In this document: positions 1 to 10,399 of the stretch, in pieces
Position numbering within the stretch: position 1 is the stretch's first letter
How the letters are laid out: every line of letters starts with the position of its first letter
Origin: Smittium culicis
Lineage: Eukaryota; Kickxellomycota; Harpellomycetes; Harpellales; Legeriomycetaceae
Length of the DNA: 15,079 bases
NCBI GenBank assembly: GCA_001970855.1
Contig: LSSN01003609.1
Location: 1 to 15,079 of the forward strand
Direction of reading: 5' to 3'
Notes under the pieces: model-generated
What the model saw: only the letters and a program-made list of their open reading frames with translations
What the model was told of the DNA's origin: nothing
Database searches by the model: none
Program-made: the position numbers and the translations under genes

Positions 1-410
1 GAGCTGCTAGAGCGGCGGAGGGGGGTTGGTTGAAAAATTATTTATTTAATATTTTTTTAACTTTTTAAATATTTTTTTATTAGTTTTTGTATACTTTTAA
101 ATTATGTTTAATAAACTCTAAAAAAAAAAAAATAAATAAAGGTCCCTTGCATGTCACGTAGACGAAAGTACCCTGAAACATAGTGAAACTGACTAGTAGT
201 TAGGCCATGGGGTGAGTGAAATGGTAAACTGTAATGACGTCAGGCCGTTGAAGATCTGCCATTGCCATCTTGTTTCCTTATCGGTACATAGTATTATTTG
301 CGGAGACACAATAAATGTTTTTGGTCATGCCTCCACTGTTTAGCGAATATCAACTCAAATTCAAAGTATTAATCAAAGAAAATATGTTCGAAATGATAGG
401 CGGTAGACAG

Positions 411-429
411 GTGGGGAATATTGCCCCAC
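411..429. repeat. Small hairpin GTGGGG/CCCCAC
   Basis: Perfect 6-base inverted repeat, GTGGGG at 411-416 and CCCCAC at 424-429, with a 7-base A/T-rich loop. It lies in the presumed 5' leader of the LINE. Role unknown; it may be an RNA stem in the leader. Confidence 0.5.
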
Positions 430-504
430 ATTAACCATCAAGTCCTATTCTTTATGTGGCCTATATTTGGGCACATAAATAGCTATTAATGTATTAAAGT
501 AAGA

Positions 505-522
505 CCTAGGTTTCAGCCTAGG
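505..522. repeat. Paired CCTAGG motifs
   Basis: CCTAGG occurs at 505-510 and again at 517-522. Each is self-complementary, so the pair can also fold as a 6-base stem with a 6-base loop. The meaning is unknown; it could be structural in the leader RNA of the adjacent retroelement. Confidence 0.4.
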
Positions 523-879
523 CAAGGTTCCATTAATGCTAAAGAGTACAAGTACAAACAACAAGTCTTGTAAAGATAATAGAGAATAGCTTTTTCATAT
601 ATATATTCAAGAGTGGGTATCTTGGTGATTCCCTCTCGCCCTTTTATTCTTTTAGTAAAATATTTAAATAAAATCTTATTTTTTAAAAAGCCTTTTATTT
701 ACAAATTCAATTAGTTAAAGTTATTATTATTACCCTTAAATTATACTCAACTCTGTAGAAACGTTCTATAACCGTACACTATCAATTACGAGTTTCCCAC
801 GGACTATAACTTCGAATAATACGTACTAGAACTTCTTTCGCACTAGCATTATTTTATTAATACTAAACTTAACCGCAGA

Positions 880-1700
880 TTGCCGATGATTAACTCTCCC
901 TTCTCGCCAACCGAATTCACCCCTCCAATTCATGGGGCAGATTTCTCTAAAGACGAGTCCAACTCAATTCGGAATCCACAATCTTCTGCCGTGTTACCAG
1001 CCTCCAACAGCAGACATATTGAGGACATCCAGGAAGGACTCTTAGACACACCATCCTTCTCGTTAAGTGTAAAAATAGGACGAGATAATCGATATACAAT
1101 GAACCCCTTGGTAAAATCGAGCATGAATTTGGATTCGTAATGGAGAGAAAAGCTCATCTATATAATAGAAACGGGGACCAAGATCTCAATAATGATTAGT
1201 AGTTATGATGATAATTTAAGTGTCTATGGAACGATCGACGAGTTTGATGCCTCAAGTGGTTATCAGGCCATGAGGTTCTTCGACTTATAAGATATTTTTG
1301 CAGGGAGATCCACTTTAAAAACAATTTTGGATTCTGTGAAGGATGCTATAGCGATGATTTTGTGACTTTCAGTGACGAAAAAAATATTGATACCGTTTAT
1401 AATTATATGTGAGATCAGAGATGCTATAGTATAGATCAAGGGTAAAGATATCCATTCGATGATATATCCTAGAATGTGGAAGATTATACCGGACCTATCG
1501 GAACGTTATTTCTTCTTAAAATTAGAGTTTTCAGAGTTCAACGCCTCAAATACTTTGAAACGCTAAGAATTCTATGCCCGAAGGTTGTAATGCTACAAGA
1601 AATCCTTCTATAGAGAGAGTAAATGGGCTATTATTATTCCAGGATAAAATTTTTTCGATGATTGTACAAGAGAAGGTTCCAATTACGGGGTTTAATATAA
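880..1700 (+). pseudogene. LINE ORF1-like leader region, broken
   Basis: An 86-codon open stretch begins at 880 with a Ser/Pro-rich, polar, probably disordered segment (for example NSPFSPTEFTPP) and ends at a TAA at 1138-1140. The same frame then stays open for another 49 codons to a TAA at 1288-1290. That part has the pattern SVYGTIDEFD followed by YQAMRFFDL. The spacing of a G-x-I strand and an [A/V]-x-[R]-F-F-D-L strand is reminiscent of the middle of an RNA-recognition motif. LINE ORF1 proteins often carry RNA-binding domains, so this would fit, but the match is weak. From ~1310 the likely frame changes (FGFCEGCYSDDFVTFSDEK) and several more stops occur. It could also be an unrelated host-gene fragment. 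Confidence 0.5.
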
Positions 1701-1703
1701 ATT

Positions 1704-2480
1704 TCTCAGGGTCAACTTACTCAAAGAGTATCCGTAATTGAGGGTAAGCTAGTAGTAGCTCAAGCCCAGCTAAATGAGCAAACTCTTAAGTTTGTCTCCT
1801 TTAATCTTCTTTGTAATTCTACTATTGAGAGGGCTTCGACTAATAGTAAACTCATAGAACTTTTTCAAACCTGGAGCTTTGACGTTATTGAAATGTCTTG
1901 CATTATTTTCGACGATTTCAAGATGTCAAACTCTTCTCTCGGTATTTATTTGAAATTGCATAATACTGTTGATAGTGCAGTTGATTTTTCTGGTAGTTTC
2001 AAGCCCTTTTTCGGTAACGGAGACAAAAAATTGTCAAGTATTGTTAATTTAATTGTTAACAAAGCTGAAAAGGGAAATTTTATCAATGCAAGGGTAAATT
2101 AAAACTAAAAAATATCCGATCATTTGCTAATTCTGGGAAGCTTACTAAGCAGTAAGAAAAGAGATCATAAAATTATTATTACGGCATCATTTAAGAATTT
2201 CCTAGCCCCTGAGAGGTAAGATAACATGCAAAGGGGAATTTTCTACCATATTTTGGTGAATCTTACAAACCTTGAAGATGCCTCTAATATAGAACCTGAC
2301 GAAATTACTGCAATTCTTGTAGATACATCGATGAAGATTCCGGATAATTTGACCTTGTACAAGGCGCCAAACCGTATAGCTAACAGGCTCTACGTTACCC
2401 CTTCAGCTTTGAATGAAATTAGGGCGTAAGATCTAGCTGAGGCGGAGTGACATAAATCCACTAAATTTAGAATCCCTCCA
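1704..2480 (+). pseudogene. LINE apurinic endonuclease (EEP) domain, broken
   Basis: A frame open from ~1701 to the stop at 2100 first gives a polar Gln-rich segment (VVAQAQLNEQ), then LKFVSFNLLCN, the usual first strand of the exonuclease-endonuclease-phosphatase fold with its metal-site Asn. It continues with FDVIEM, where the catalytic Glu of the L-Q-E-T motif would sit, and GDKKLSSIVNLIVNKAEKG, matching the strand before the 'YAPN' block. After stops near 2100-2220 the frame resumes at 2226-2429, with NRIANRLYVTPSALNEIRA resembling the 'SRIDYIFVSP' strand. The final SDH motif is visible around 2445-2452 as S-D then H-K split by a reading-frame break. The domain normally nicks target DNA to prime reverse transcription; here it is dead. 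Confidence 0.75.
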
Positions 2481-3030
2481 AAAAAGGTAAAGAAGCTTTA
2501 CCTAGACATTTCTAAGAAAAGGAAGGAGGTCAAGGGATTTATTCGAACTATGAGTTGCGACAGATGGACTAAGTTACTTGATAAAGGTGCATAATCGTAC
2601 CTAGTCAAAATGGTAGAGAGTATTGGAAGTGGGTGAGGAGGTTATTTAGCGAGTCCCTGGAAGTCAAGCATATGCTTAGTGCAGTGCAGGACGAAGCTGA
2701 TAATCTAATAACCTCGCCTGGTAAGGGTAAGAAAAGGCGGTCTGACTGTTATAAAGCACTTTCCAGAGATAGTACTGGTAATTCAAAATAACTTTATCGA
2801 CGGATAGAGGTTCTTGATCATAGGAAGGATTTTCCTTTGGATATAAATCACATTATCAATAGGGAAGAAGTATGAACTGTATTGATGGGATTAACATTGC
2901 ATAAGGCTCTGGATGGTGATAGATTAGAATTAGGATGGTACAAGGTACTATTTAACGACTTTGAAGTTTACTGTTCGGAATTATCTATGGCGAAGACTCT
3001 ACTTTTCTACTTCAAACCATCAGGAGGAAT
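2481..3030 (+). pseudogene. LINE linker between endonuclease and RT, broken
   Basis: Between the endonuclease and the polymerase the plus strand encodes a basic, helical-looking linker (for example PPKKVKKLYLDISKKRKEVK from ~2476, and a later HMLSAVQDEADNL segment). It is interrupted by stops and frame changes. A 61-codon frame at 2882-3067 (LTLHKALDGDRLELGWYKVL) leads into the polymerase. No separate domain is recognised. The position and basic character fit the poorly conserved linker of LINE ORF2 proteins. Confidence 0.55.
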
Positions 3031-3735
3031 GGAAAGATTCCAAAGATCTGGAATATTACTGAGATAGTCCCCACCACCAATAAAGGTGACTTAAAATTAC
3101 TAGAATATTACAGAGGCGTTGCTTTTACTCTGGTTGGGGTGAAATTATTAGACAGATTATTATCCTTAGTATTACTGTTTAGATGAAAGATAGAAAGAGA
3201 AATCATATTCTTCAGGCTGGATTTAGAAGAGATCAAGAAGCCATGGAGCAATTTTTATCTGTTTATGATATTCTTAGCTGGAGACGAGTATCCAAGAGCG
3301 ACATATTTGTTGCCTTCATCAATTTTTTTAAATACTTACTATATCTTGCTCTTAGAAGCTCTCTTGAAGAAATTCTATCTCTTTGGAGTAGAACAAAGAG
3401 CAATTGTTTTTTTAGATCTTTCTAAAAGTCACCAGATGCGGGATTATGAAAAGAAAATCCAATTTCACCGTTATTGAAATTGGTTAATATGGTAAGACAG
3501 GATAACCGATGTCTTTCTTGATAATTATATATTCAATTAATGAATTCATTAATAAAATTAGACTGGTATTATCATTGGTGTCATATAAAAGTGTAAAGAT
3601 ACCTGATCTTCATTCGCAGATGCTTTGTACTATTGCTGATACAGAAGTAGGTCTTATAGAAAATTTACTGATTGTAGAAAAATGGAAAATGATAAAGAAA
3701 TTTTTTTTGACATTTCTAAGTGTAGAGCCCTAGAA
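3030..3735 (+). pseudogene. LINE reverse transcriptase, broken
   Basis: Several RT blocks appear in order but in different frames. At 3037-3182 (frame of base 3037) there is IPKIWNITEIVP, then NKGDLKLLEYYRG and VGVKLLDRLL, matching the N-terminal 'W....I.PI.KKGD...YRGI.L....K' block of LINE RTs. At 3183-3340 there is QAGFRR and later IFVAFINFFKY, corresponding to the AGFR block and the catalytic 'F.DF.KAFD' block, with the Asp replaced by Asn. At 3355-3414 there is EALLKKFYLFGVEQRAIVFL. At ~3492-3530 there is a damaged VRQG...P.SP block. At 3632-3643 the YADD active-site box reads IADT. Stops and at least four frame changes make this non-functional. Confidence 0.85.
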
Positions 3736-4921
3736 GTTGCGAGCTCGTTCGAGTAACCAGGACTTTTGAGACTAAAAGGACGATTATTCCCTATAGTCAA
3801 CGAATTAATAAACTTTATAGTACTCACCAATGACAATCTATACCTGATTAAGCTTTTTAGACATATTCGAAAAAGCTGAAGCTTGATACACTAAAATCGG
3901 ACGCTCACTTTATTTTAAATCAGCACCGATAGTCTCTAGGGTACTCTTTTTGTGGGAAGTATTGGAACAAAGAATGATATATTTAGGAGAAATCCTAGGT
4001 ACGTTTAGAGACAGGTCCAGAAACTTGAAAATATTCAATAACAATGAGCCGTAAAACTTTATAGGTGTTTCTCAGAGAGCGAACATTGTGAGATAGGAAA
4101 TGTCTAGTTAAAATTTGAGGTTCGGACTCAGTATGCAAGCTTTAGCTATGTCAGAGCTAGAGAATTCCAGAAATTCGAGGTTTTTCGAGGCCCATCGCAT
4201 AATTGATTAAGGATAGGTCTAATGGGTCATCTGGAATAGTATTCAATGACCGGAAAAGCCACATGGGCTTTAAATTAAAAGTAAAGATATCTTACTGAGT
4301 ATATTAACTATAATAAAGCGAAATTTTCTTTAGATAATATCTAAATAAGTACTAGTTTTAAAAGACTAATAGCTACTGGGTAATCGGATTTAAATCCCCA
4401 AGCTATTTTGTGTAACTAACTTGATATGCAGCATGGCACTGCGGTCGCTTCATAAATTTATATTTAGCTCACAAATTAATAAGGGTTAATGACGAGATCA
4501 AGGTCAAGATTCCATTATGTCTATGCATAATGGAGCACAACTTTGAAATTCAGTCATGGACATTTTGATATATTTTCGAGTACTAAGCACATTTCGGAGA
4601 GTATCAGGTTTGAAGTCATTTTCTGATAACCTGTACCAAACAATGAACTTGTATATTGAATCAATTGGTATCAACCTTCTGGGTCAGAACCCCTGCAGAC
4701 ATCTTCTGGCTACTCATATGGGTAGAGACGAATTTTATATCGTACGAAAGGTAGCTAATTTTCTGAAAAGCTATGGGGGCATATCAAGAGTTCCTGAAAA
4801 ACATAAATACCTCAGTATATGGTTTCAATTCATTCCAGTGATTCATATGTTAGTCGTTCTTTGGTTTGCATCAAAGGCGGATTTTTCTCAGCACAGAATT
4901 CTCGTGGTCCCACTAAGATAA
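3736..4921 (+). pseudogene. LINE C-terminal region (post-RT, zinc-knuckle-like), broken
   Basis: After the RT, frame 3757-3880 reads PGLLRLKGRLFPIVNELINF, then LTNDNLYLIKLFRHI. This matches the usual post-palm segment ('..YLGV.I....') of LINE polymerases. The middle part (3880-4500) is too decayed to follow, though scattered pieces such as RKLENIQ fit. Near 4514-4560 a C-L-C, then N-G-A-Q-L, then V-M-D pattern across a frame break resembles the C-terminal CxxC/H/C knuckle of LINEs. The 121-codon frame 4556-4921 contains INLLGQ...YIVRKVANFLKS, similar to the 'LLGG...VA.FL' end of many LINE ORF2 proteins. This frame is the longest left in the window but begins inside the element, so it is not a gene of its own. 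Confidence 0.65.
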
Positions 4922-7900
4922 CTATCTGTGCGATTCGCCTTAGTAGCAAATAACTTAAAAATAAAAAAAGATTGTTCAAGCTACAACAAAAAATTTAATA
5001 GTATTTAGACATTACCACAATCCTGGCTCGTGATTATATAGATAAATTAGAAATATCAAAAAAAATATAAATAGGATATAATTGTATCTTTAATGTGCAA
5101 ATTTTTATTTTTATAGAATGACAAGTGAAATATACAGAATACTGTTATATTTATTGCCTTTTAATAAAAATAATTTCTTTCATAAAGTGAAAAAATATCA
5201 AAACAAATGAGCCAATTATTATTGACTCGCATACTTATAAAATACTTTTGACTAAATTTAAGCCTAAATAATATAACTTATTTAAAATATAACTTCATAA
5301 CTAGTAAAGGGGAAAGAAAAAATAAAGATATCAAGCTCCAAGATTATATTAGATAAATATATTTATTGAATAATTTTATATTATTTGATATAATACTTTA
5401 TTTAATACTTTTATATTTAAGATAGACAATAAAAATCGTTACAATAATTTCCTAAGTAAGAAATAATAGTAGAACGTTGAAAAATAATATAACTGATAAT
5501 ATCCCGCTCTAAATATAACCTGGGTGAAGAATAAATCATGAATATTAATTCAAAGTTAATACCCTTGCAAATTGGCTCGGACAATTGAAAATTGTAAAAA
5601 AAATCGATAATTTAACTGAAAAAAATATTCTGAAGAATCAAGTCTAAAAAATTGAAGGAAACTCAAGGAAGAAGTAAAATCATAAATAAAAAATGTTGAA
5701 ACATATTTATTAAGTAGATAAAACAAACTCGTATTTAGAAAAAATAACTGTGCAACGCTTAAGATGAAAAGATCTTAAATTTTATGGATTTATACTATGA
5801 TAATGACAGTAGAAAATTTGCAAGAAATTTAATCTGGTTTACTATCCAAGCAAGTAGATAGAATTGTACATGTAAAGTCAGGATTATGAGTGAATATTTC
5901 GAGATTTACTAAATCTCATAATATATAAATTAGTATTATGTACAATCATGGATTCAAAAATTCGACAATATAGATTAGAGACCTAATCGAAAGATTTGCT
6001 ATTTGTAGATATATTACATAGTTTAGTTTCAAATTTACGACAGAAAATGGAAAGATATTCTGGATATCATACTAAACTTAATTATTCAATCCGTGAGAGT
6101 CATAATATATATAATAAAAACAATAATTTAAAATCCTAAAAAATGGTAATAACAAAAATTATTCCAAATAAAAGAATAAATATAAGTATTAGATAAAATC
6201 AAATGAAAGTTATCATTAATACCAGAAAAAGAATCCAAATTCAATAGTCATAGATTTAATTTATGAATTAAGTTTAAAAAAAGCGAAAAAAAGAACTTGT
6301 AAGAAATTTGACCTTTTTTTATGCAAGAAAATTGGTCACAAAAATATTAAAATATATATAATTAATTTTCATTTTGAATTTTATTATTATCTATTTAATA
6401 AAATTCTGCATTCCCAAAATGACGACCTGGCACTACATATTTATAAAAAGCAAAAATAAAGCTATGAAACTCATAATTTCTTATATTAATATTTAAATTT
6501 TTCTTTTAATAATTAATTTCCTTTATACAAAAGGGGTCGGAACATCCATATACAAAGAGCTTTTTTTTTCTTTGTGTTTAAAGATTCAATATTATTTTTT
6601 ACAAATAAAAAAAATTTCCTGCTTCATTGAGTTTTCACGGGGTTTTTATTTGTTAATTTAGGAATAATAAACGAAAATTATAAAAAAAAGCAATTGGTTA
6701 TTTTGTTAATGAAAAGAAACTAAGGAATAATACTTTTTATTTATTTATGGGATCTTGGTTATCTATTTTTGTTTAAATAAGAGCTGTAATTTATTTAGGA
6801 AAATTTTTGTTTAACTTATTTATGATTATAAATTTTCTAGACAAAATAAGTTAGATTTTCAAAGGTGAAACCAAGCTCTGACCTAAAACGTAGTTTTTAC
6901 AGTATTTTGTAGAATGGTTCCTTTATTTATTTCTTATTAATATTTTTTAGGTTATAATTGCTTAATTTATGTATTTGATATATGCGATAATTATGAATTA
7001 AGCTTCAGCAAATAAATGTCTTTACTAGATATACTTTAATTACCAGCTTATATTACAACTTTCTAACCGTTCATATCTACCATAGACACTGTGCTTTAGA
7101 AAAATAGTTCTATCACCGACAAGGATTCAGTTTATTATAGCGAAATCAGCGATTATCTAAAAAGAAATTATTTTCCTTTGACAGTCATACTATATATTAT
7201 TGTACAGAAAAATCGGTAAACTATAATAAACTGTAAATATTTGGTAGACTTTCATTGGCTTTTCCTGCTCGTTTATTCAAATCAGCTCAACAACTAACAT
7301 AAGTTAAAAAATCCACATTGTTTTTTGCTGCGTATTTTCTCCAGTTATTAGAAGATATCAAATTAAAAAACTAAGACAAAACTATAATTTTATATTTATA
7401 TTAGCTTGAAAAATCCTATATTTCATATTAGATTTATACTTTAGCAAAATATGTAACTAGCACCATTTTTTTCAATTTTTAAATCTCTTTATCTGAAAAA
7501 AAGTGTATTATGATTCTTATCATTGGTTTTAGAATAATATTCGTCGTAATTTAAATAAAAATAATTATTCTCTTGCCTGAAAGAATAACAATTGGCTTAC
7601 TTTTTCAATTATTTTTGGTTTATATCGTTTATTCTATTCCCTTCCCTCCTCGTTCTTTACGTTTATCCAGATATTAAATTATAATGCAACTATAGTGTAC
7701 ATTTTTCAAAAATTTTATTTTATTATTATAAAATTCTAGTATGAGCTAATTTTTTTTAATTTTAATAAAATAAAAAAAAAAGTACTAATTATTTTATATT
7801 TAATTTTCAATTACATTTTCATAATTTATAATATAAATATATTATTTTCAACTTATCTATGATAAAGCATTTTTTTTAATATTATCGATAGCCTGATTCA

Positions 7901-9255
7901 TAATATTTTTCTTGTGCTAATAAATAAATATTACAAATGTAATTATTTAATTACTTTTAAAATTATAGTATATTTTAATTTTAATTTGTTTTTTATGGAT
8001 TTGAATTGATAATTATATATAAGGAAAATACACTCACTGTTATTTTATTTTTTATTTTTGAAGTGATGGTACTAGCAATAATAGGTAATGTAAAGTACTC
8101 TTATAATTTTATTATTAAAATTTTATAAAAATATTGTACATTCATTTTCACGGTAGAATCGTGAGTTTTATTATAATTATGGCAATCATGTATGATTCTA
8201 AAGTAATTTAAATCTTTTAAAAAGTTATTATTTTTTTCTATTACAGCAAATATAGTCAATTACATCTTAATAAATGTATATAATCGAGCGTATCAATAAA
8301 TATTCAACTAATTAAGACCAATATTTTAGATATACCTGGATAATAAAAAATACATATTTAAGCTATGTGATACATAAAGTGGAAATTAATAATATAATTT
8401 TAGATGATTTGGCTCAAATTAAACACATAGTAAAATCTCTATATAATTTTTTTATAATCAGATTATATCTTGAGTTTTTATACTTATTTTTATAATAATT
8501 TTTATTAACACAATTTCTATTGAGATATTTTTATAGGTAATAAATTTTTGAGTGCTGAAATTAAAAAATAAAATCATATTTAGTTTATTTTTTTTTATTT
8601 CTATAATATAATATAATATTTATAGCCATTTCTTGAACAGTAAAATGATTTTTGATCTACAAAATATAGCCAAAGCTATTTGATTATTATACTATACTTT
8701 ACATTTTAAATCATTTATTGGTGTATGTATGTAAATATGAAAATAATGAATTATTAAACGAGCCCTTTAGGGCGAATAATAATTAATATTCTAAGAATTT
8801 GTGGAGTTTTAAGCGTTAAAATCGTTATTGGATAATAAAATCGAAAATTTCAAATATATTTTTTTTATAATTTAAACATAATTAGTTTTTTTATATTAAA
8901 TAAATAATTTAAATATAAATTTTATTTAGTCTTTATTATACACAGCTTCTTTTGCAAAGGATAAAGATAATGGTGGGTGGGACTTATTATTTCCAACAAT
9001 TCAAAAAAAAATAATCGAACTATACCGTAAAAGATCAGTAAATTATAAATTGTATTATATTGATTGACATATTAATTAAATCCAAATGTTGCACTGCTTC
9101 AGTGAGATAATTCAGCGTGCGTTATTTTAATCTATAGTATATGAATGATTATTAATATCTAATATCATACCCCCATCTGCAATATCCTTAAATATAGCCT
9201 TTTTATTGGAGGATAAAGATTTTTTCCTTAATCAAAGGTTTTTTTATTCTTGAAA

Positions 9256-9282
9256 AATGAGTTACTACCAAAGCAACTCATT
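9256..9282. repeat. Hairpin AATGAGTT/AACTCATT
   Basis: Perfect 8-base inverted repeat: AATGAGTT at 9256-9263 and AACTCATT at 9275-9282, with an 11-base loop. It lies ~200 bases beyond the presumed 3' end of the DIRS-like element and just before a second hairpin. Function unknown; it could belong to the terminal region of that element. Confidence 0.5.
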
Positions 9283-9327
9283 GAATTCTCTATTTTAATT
9301 ATTTTTTATTTTATAATTCTCTATATA

Positions 9328-9363
9328 GACAGGATTATTCCCTCAGCTGGAATTATCCTTGTC
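9328..9363. repeat. Imperfect hairpin near the DIRS 3' side
   Basis: GACAGGATTATTCC (9328-9341) pairs with GGAATTATCCTTGTC (9349-9363) with one mismatch and one bulged base across a 7-base loop. Outside it, TATATA at 9322-9327 and again at 9371-9376 could extend the stem. This is the strongest stem in the gene-free spacer. It may be part of the element's terminal structure, a transcript-end structure, or a relic of a small inverted-repeat element. Confidence 0.5.
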
Positions 9364-9499
9364 TTTTATCTATATATAATTTATTCCCATATTTTATACT
9401 TACTAATAAAAACAAGCTAAATCATCAACATAAATAGATTACCAACAATAATACTAATTTTTTATATGAAAGCACCCACGAATCAAATCGAAAGACAGA

Positions 9500-10060
9500 C
9501 CAACTCCCAACGGAGCTGTGATTTAAAACGACTTTGTGTATATAAAATCTCGAAATTTAACTATGATTCGTGATATATTAGTTGACTATATATATTTCAG
9601 GTATGTAAGCTAATTTTGTGAAAATTTCATTAGTCTATGGTTTAGGGGTGCTCGGAATATCAACCAATTTAGATAAATTGTGTATATACCTAGTATTAAT
9701 ATCGACAGATAGTGGCATTCATTGGTCATAGTTGCGCCTAAATAATATAATAAAAATTATTTTTTCGTTTTTATGTGTAGTGTAGGGAGAAGTATATTTC
9801 GATCTTCTCTTAAATTACCATATACGTCATGACTGAGAATAAAATTGGGTCTCGATCGAATTTTATTTCAACTGGACGTTCAATGAACCTCCCGTTTCGC
9901 TTATCTTTTATAGCCACCATATAAAGCATAGTAAATCCATAATTATAGATGTCTTTGCATTTTAAATGCGATTGATATCGTTTGATATAATAATATCAAT
10001 TTGATCCTGCATCCATCAAGTCTTTGTTTTTATTTTAGGTATATCTAGCTCCTCTAAATT
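9500..10060 (-). pseudogene. Tyrosine recombinase remnant of the DIRS-like element
   Basis: On the minus strand at about 9818-9907 the frame gives NGRFIERPVEIKF, then DPILFSVMTYM. This resembles the '..D..LCPV.T...Y' block between the catalytic Arg region and the H-x-x-R box of DIRS/Crypton tyrosine recombinases. Just upstream on the minus strand is a helix-like MDLLCF segment that fits 'the first-Arg' helix. Downstream an IHNLSKLV-like piece and an SRFYIHK-like piece, possibly around the catalytic Tyr, follow in other frames. I cannot place all of the R-H-R-Y residues. The position after RNase H is where DIRS carries this gene. Confidence is moderate because the match rests on short blocks. 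Confidence 0.5.
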
Positions 10061-10399
10061 ATAATCTCTTTATTTTGATTTTATAGGTAAAATGAATATT
10101 CTAGTCCTTAAAAAAAACTTATTTCAGTGCAATTTATTATCAATAGCAATTCTTAATGATATGGGGAGTTGACAATTGTCCCAGGGTCCAAAAATATACT
10201 CACTATAGCAGAATTATAGGTCATTATGTCTTAAAACTGAGTTTCTTCCAAATTAATATTTCAGATAAAAATTTTACTATGTGTTAGACCTTGATATGAG
10301 TGCTATAGAAGTGCTAATATAACAACCTAGATATCTTTACTGCTTAGAATTGTATTTCTAATCTTCGCTTTACTAATCGTTGGTTTGAATAAATAAGAT

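Larger units (their letters stand above)
1..879. other. Gene-free left edge; likely 5' leader of the LINE
   Basis: No gene is visible here. The first ~32 bases are GC-rich (a run of six G), followed by ~90 bases of almost pure A/T that end in an A-tract (about 120-140). From ~141 onward the composition becomes less AT-rich and resembles that of the decayed LINE that follows, so this part is probably its 5' untranslated region. Two small hairpins lie inside it (411-429 and 505-522). The stretch around 600-660 has a pyrimidine-rich patch followed by AATAAA-like bases. An LTR was considered, but no paired copy or primer-binding site was found. The assignment to the LINE is inference from composition and position. 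Confidence 0.4.
880..4950 (+). mobile_element. Decayed non-LTR retrotransposon (LINE, EEP + RT)
   Basis: The whole stretch reads, with repeated stops and frame changes, as one LINE on the plus strand. The order is an ORF1-like leader (880-1700), an apurinic-type endonuclease (about 1770-2480), a linker, a reverse transcriptase (about 3030-3720), and a C-terminal region with a cysteine-knuckle-like block and an LLG...VA.FL block (about 3750-4920). This is the usual domain order for EEP-bearing LINEs. Translation must switch among the three frames many times, so no working protein can be made. An A-rich patch at ~4952-4970 could be the relic of a poly-A 3' end. I could not see a clear target-site duplication, so both ends are approximate. 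The clade (Tad, L1, Jockey or another) cannot be told by eye. Confidence 0.85.
4951..9480. other. AT-rich spacer, 4.5 kb, no gene recognised
   Basis: Extremely AT-rich sequence with frequent homopolymer A and T runs and stops in all six frames. I see no domain, tRNA, splice-bounded exon or conserved motif. Short open stretches (for example about 5985-6139 on the plus strand) are only ~50 codons and match nothing I recognise. Base composition is clearly lower in G+C than in the LINE and DIRS relics on either side, which suggests older or non-transposon sequence, or elements decayed beyond recognition. A few small inverted repeats lie at the right end (9256-9282, 9328-9363) and one at 8762-8773. 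Confidence 0.6.

Noticed and set aside
141..879. Possible LTR
   Set aside because: No second copy in the window, no primer-binding site or polypurine tract found, and the downstream element is a LINE.
930..1157. 75-codon minus-strand frame opposite the LINE leader
   Set aside because: It is the antisense of the 880-1140 frame, has no recognisable motif, and lies in an element whose coding sense is plus.
3654..3836. 60-codon minus-strand frame inside the LINE RT region
   Set aside because: Shadow of the plus-strand RT; the plus strand carries the RT motifs.
4556..4921. 121-codon frame as an independent gene
   Set aside because: It is the longest frame, but its INLLGQ...VANFLKS pattern and position fit the C-terminus of the LINE, and the preceding LINE block runs into it across a frame break.
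5985..6139. ~50-codon open stretch in the AT-rich spacer
   Set aside because: Longer than typical for this composition, but no start, no splice-bounded continuation and no recognisable motif.
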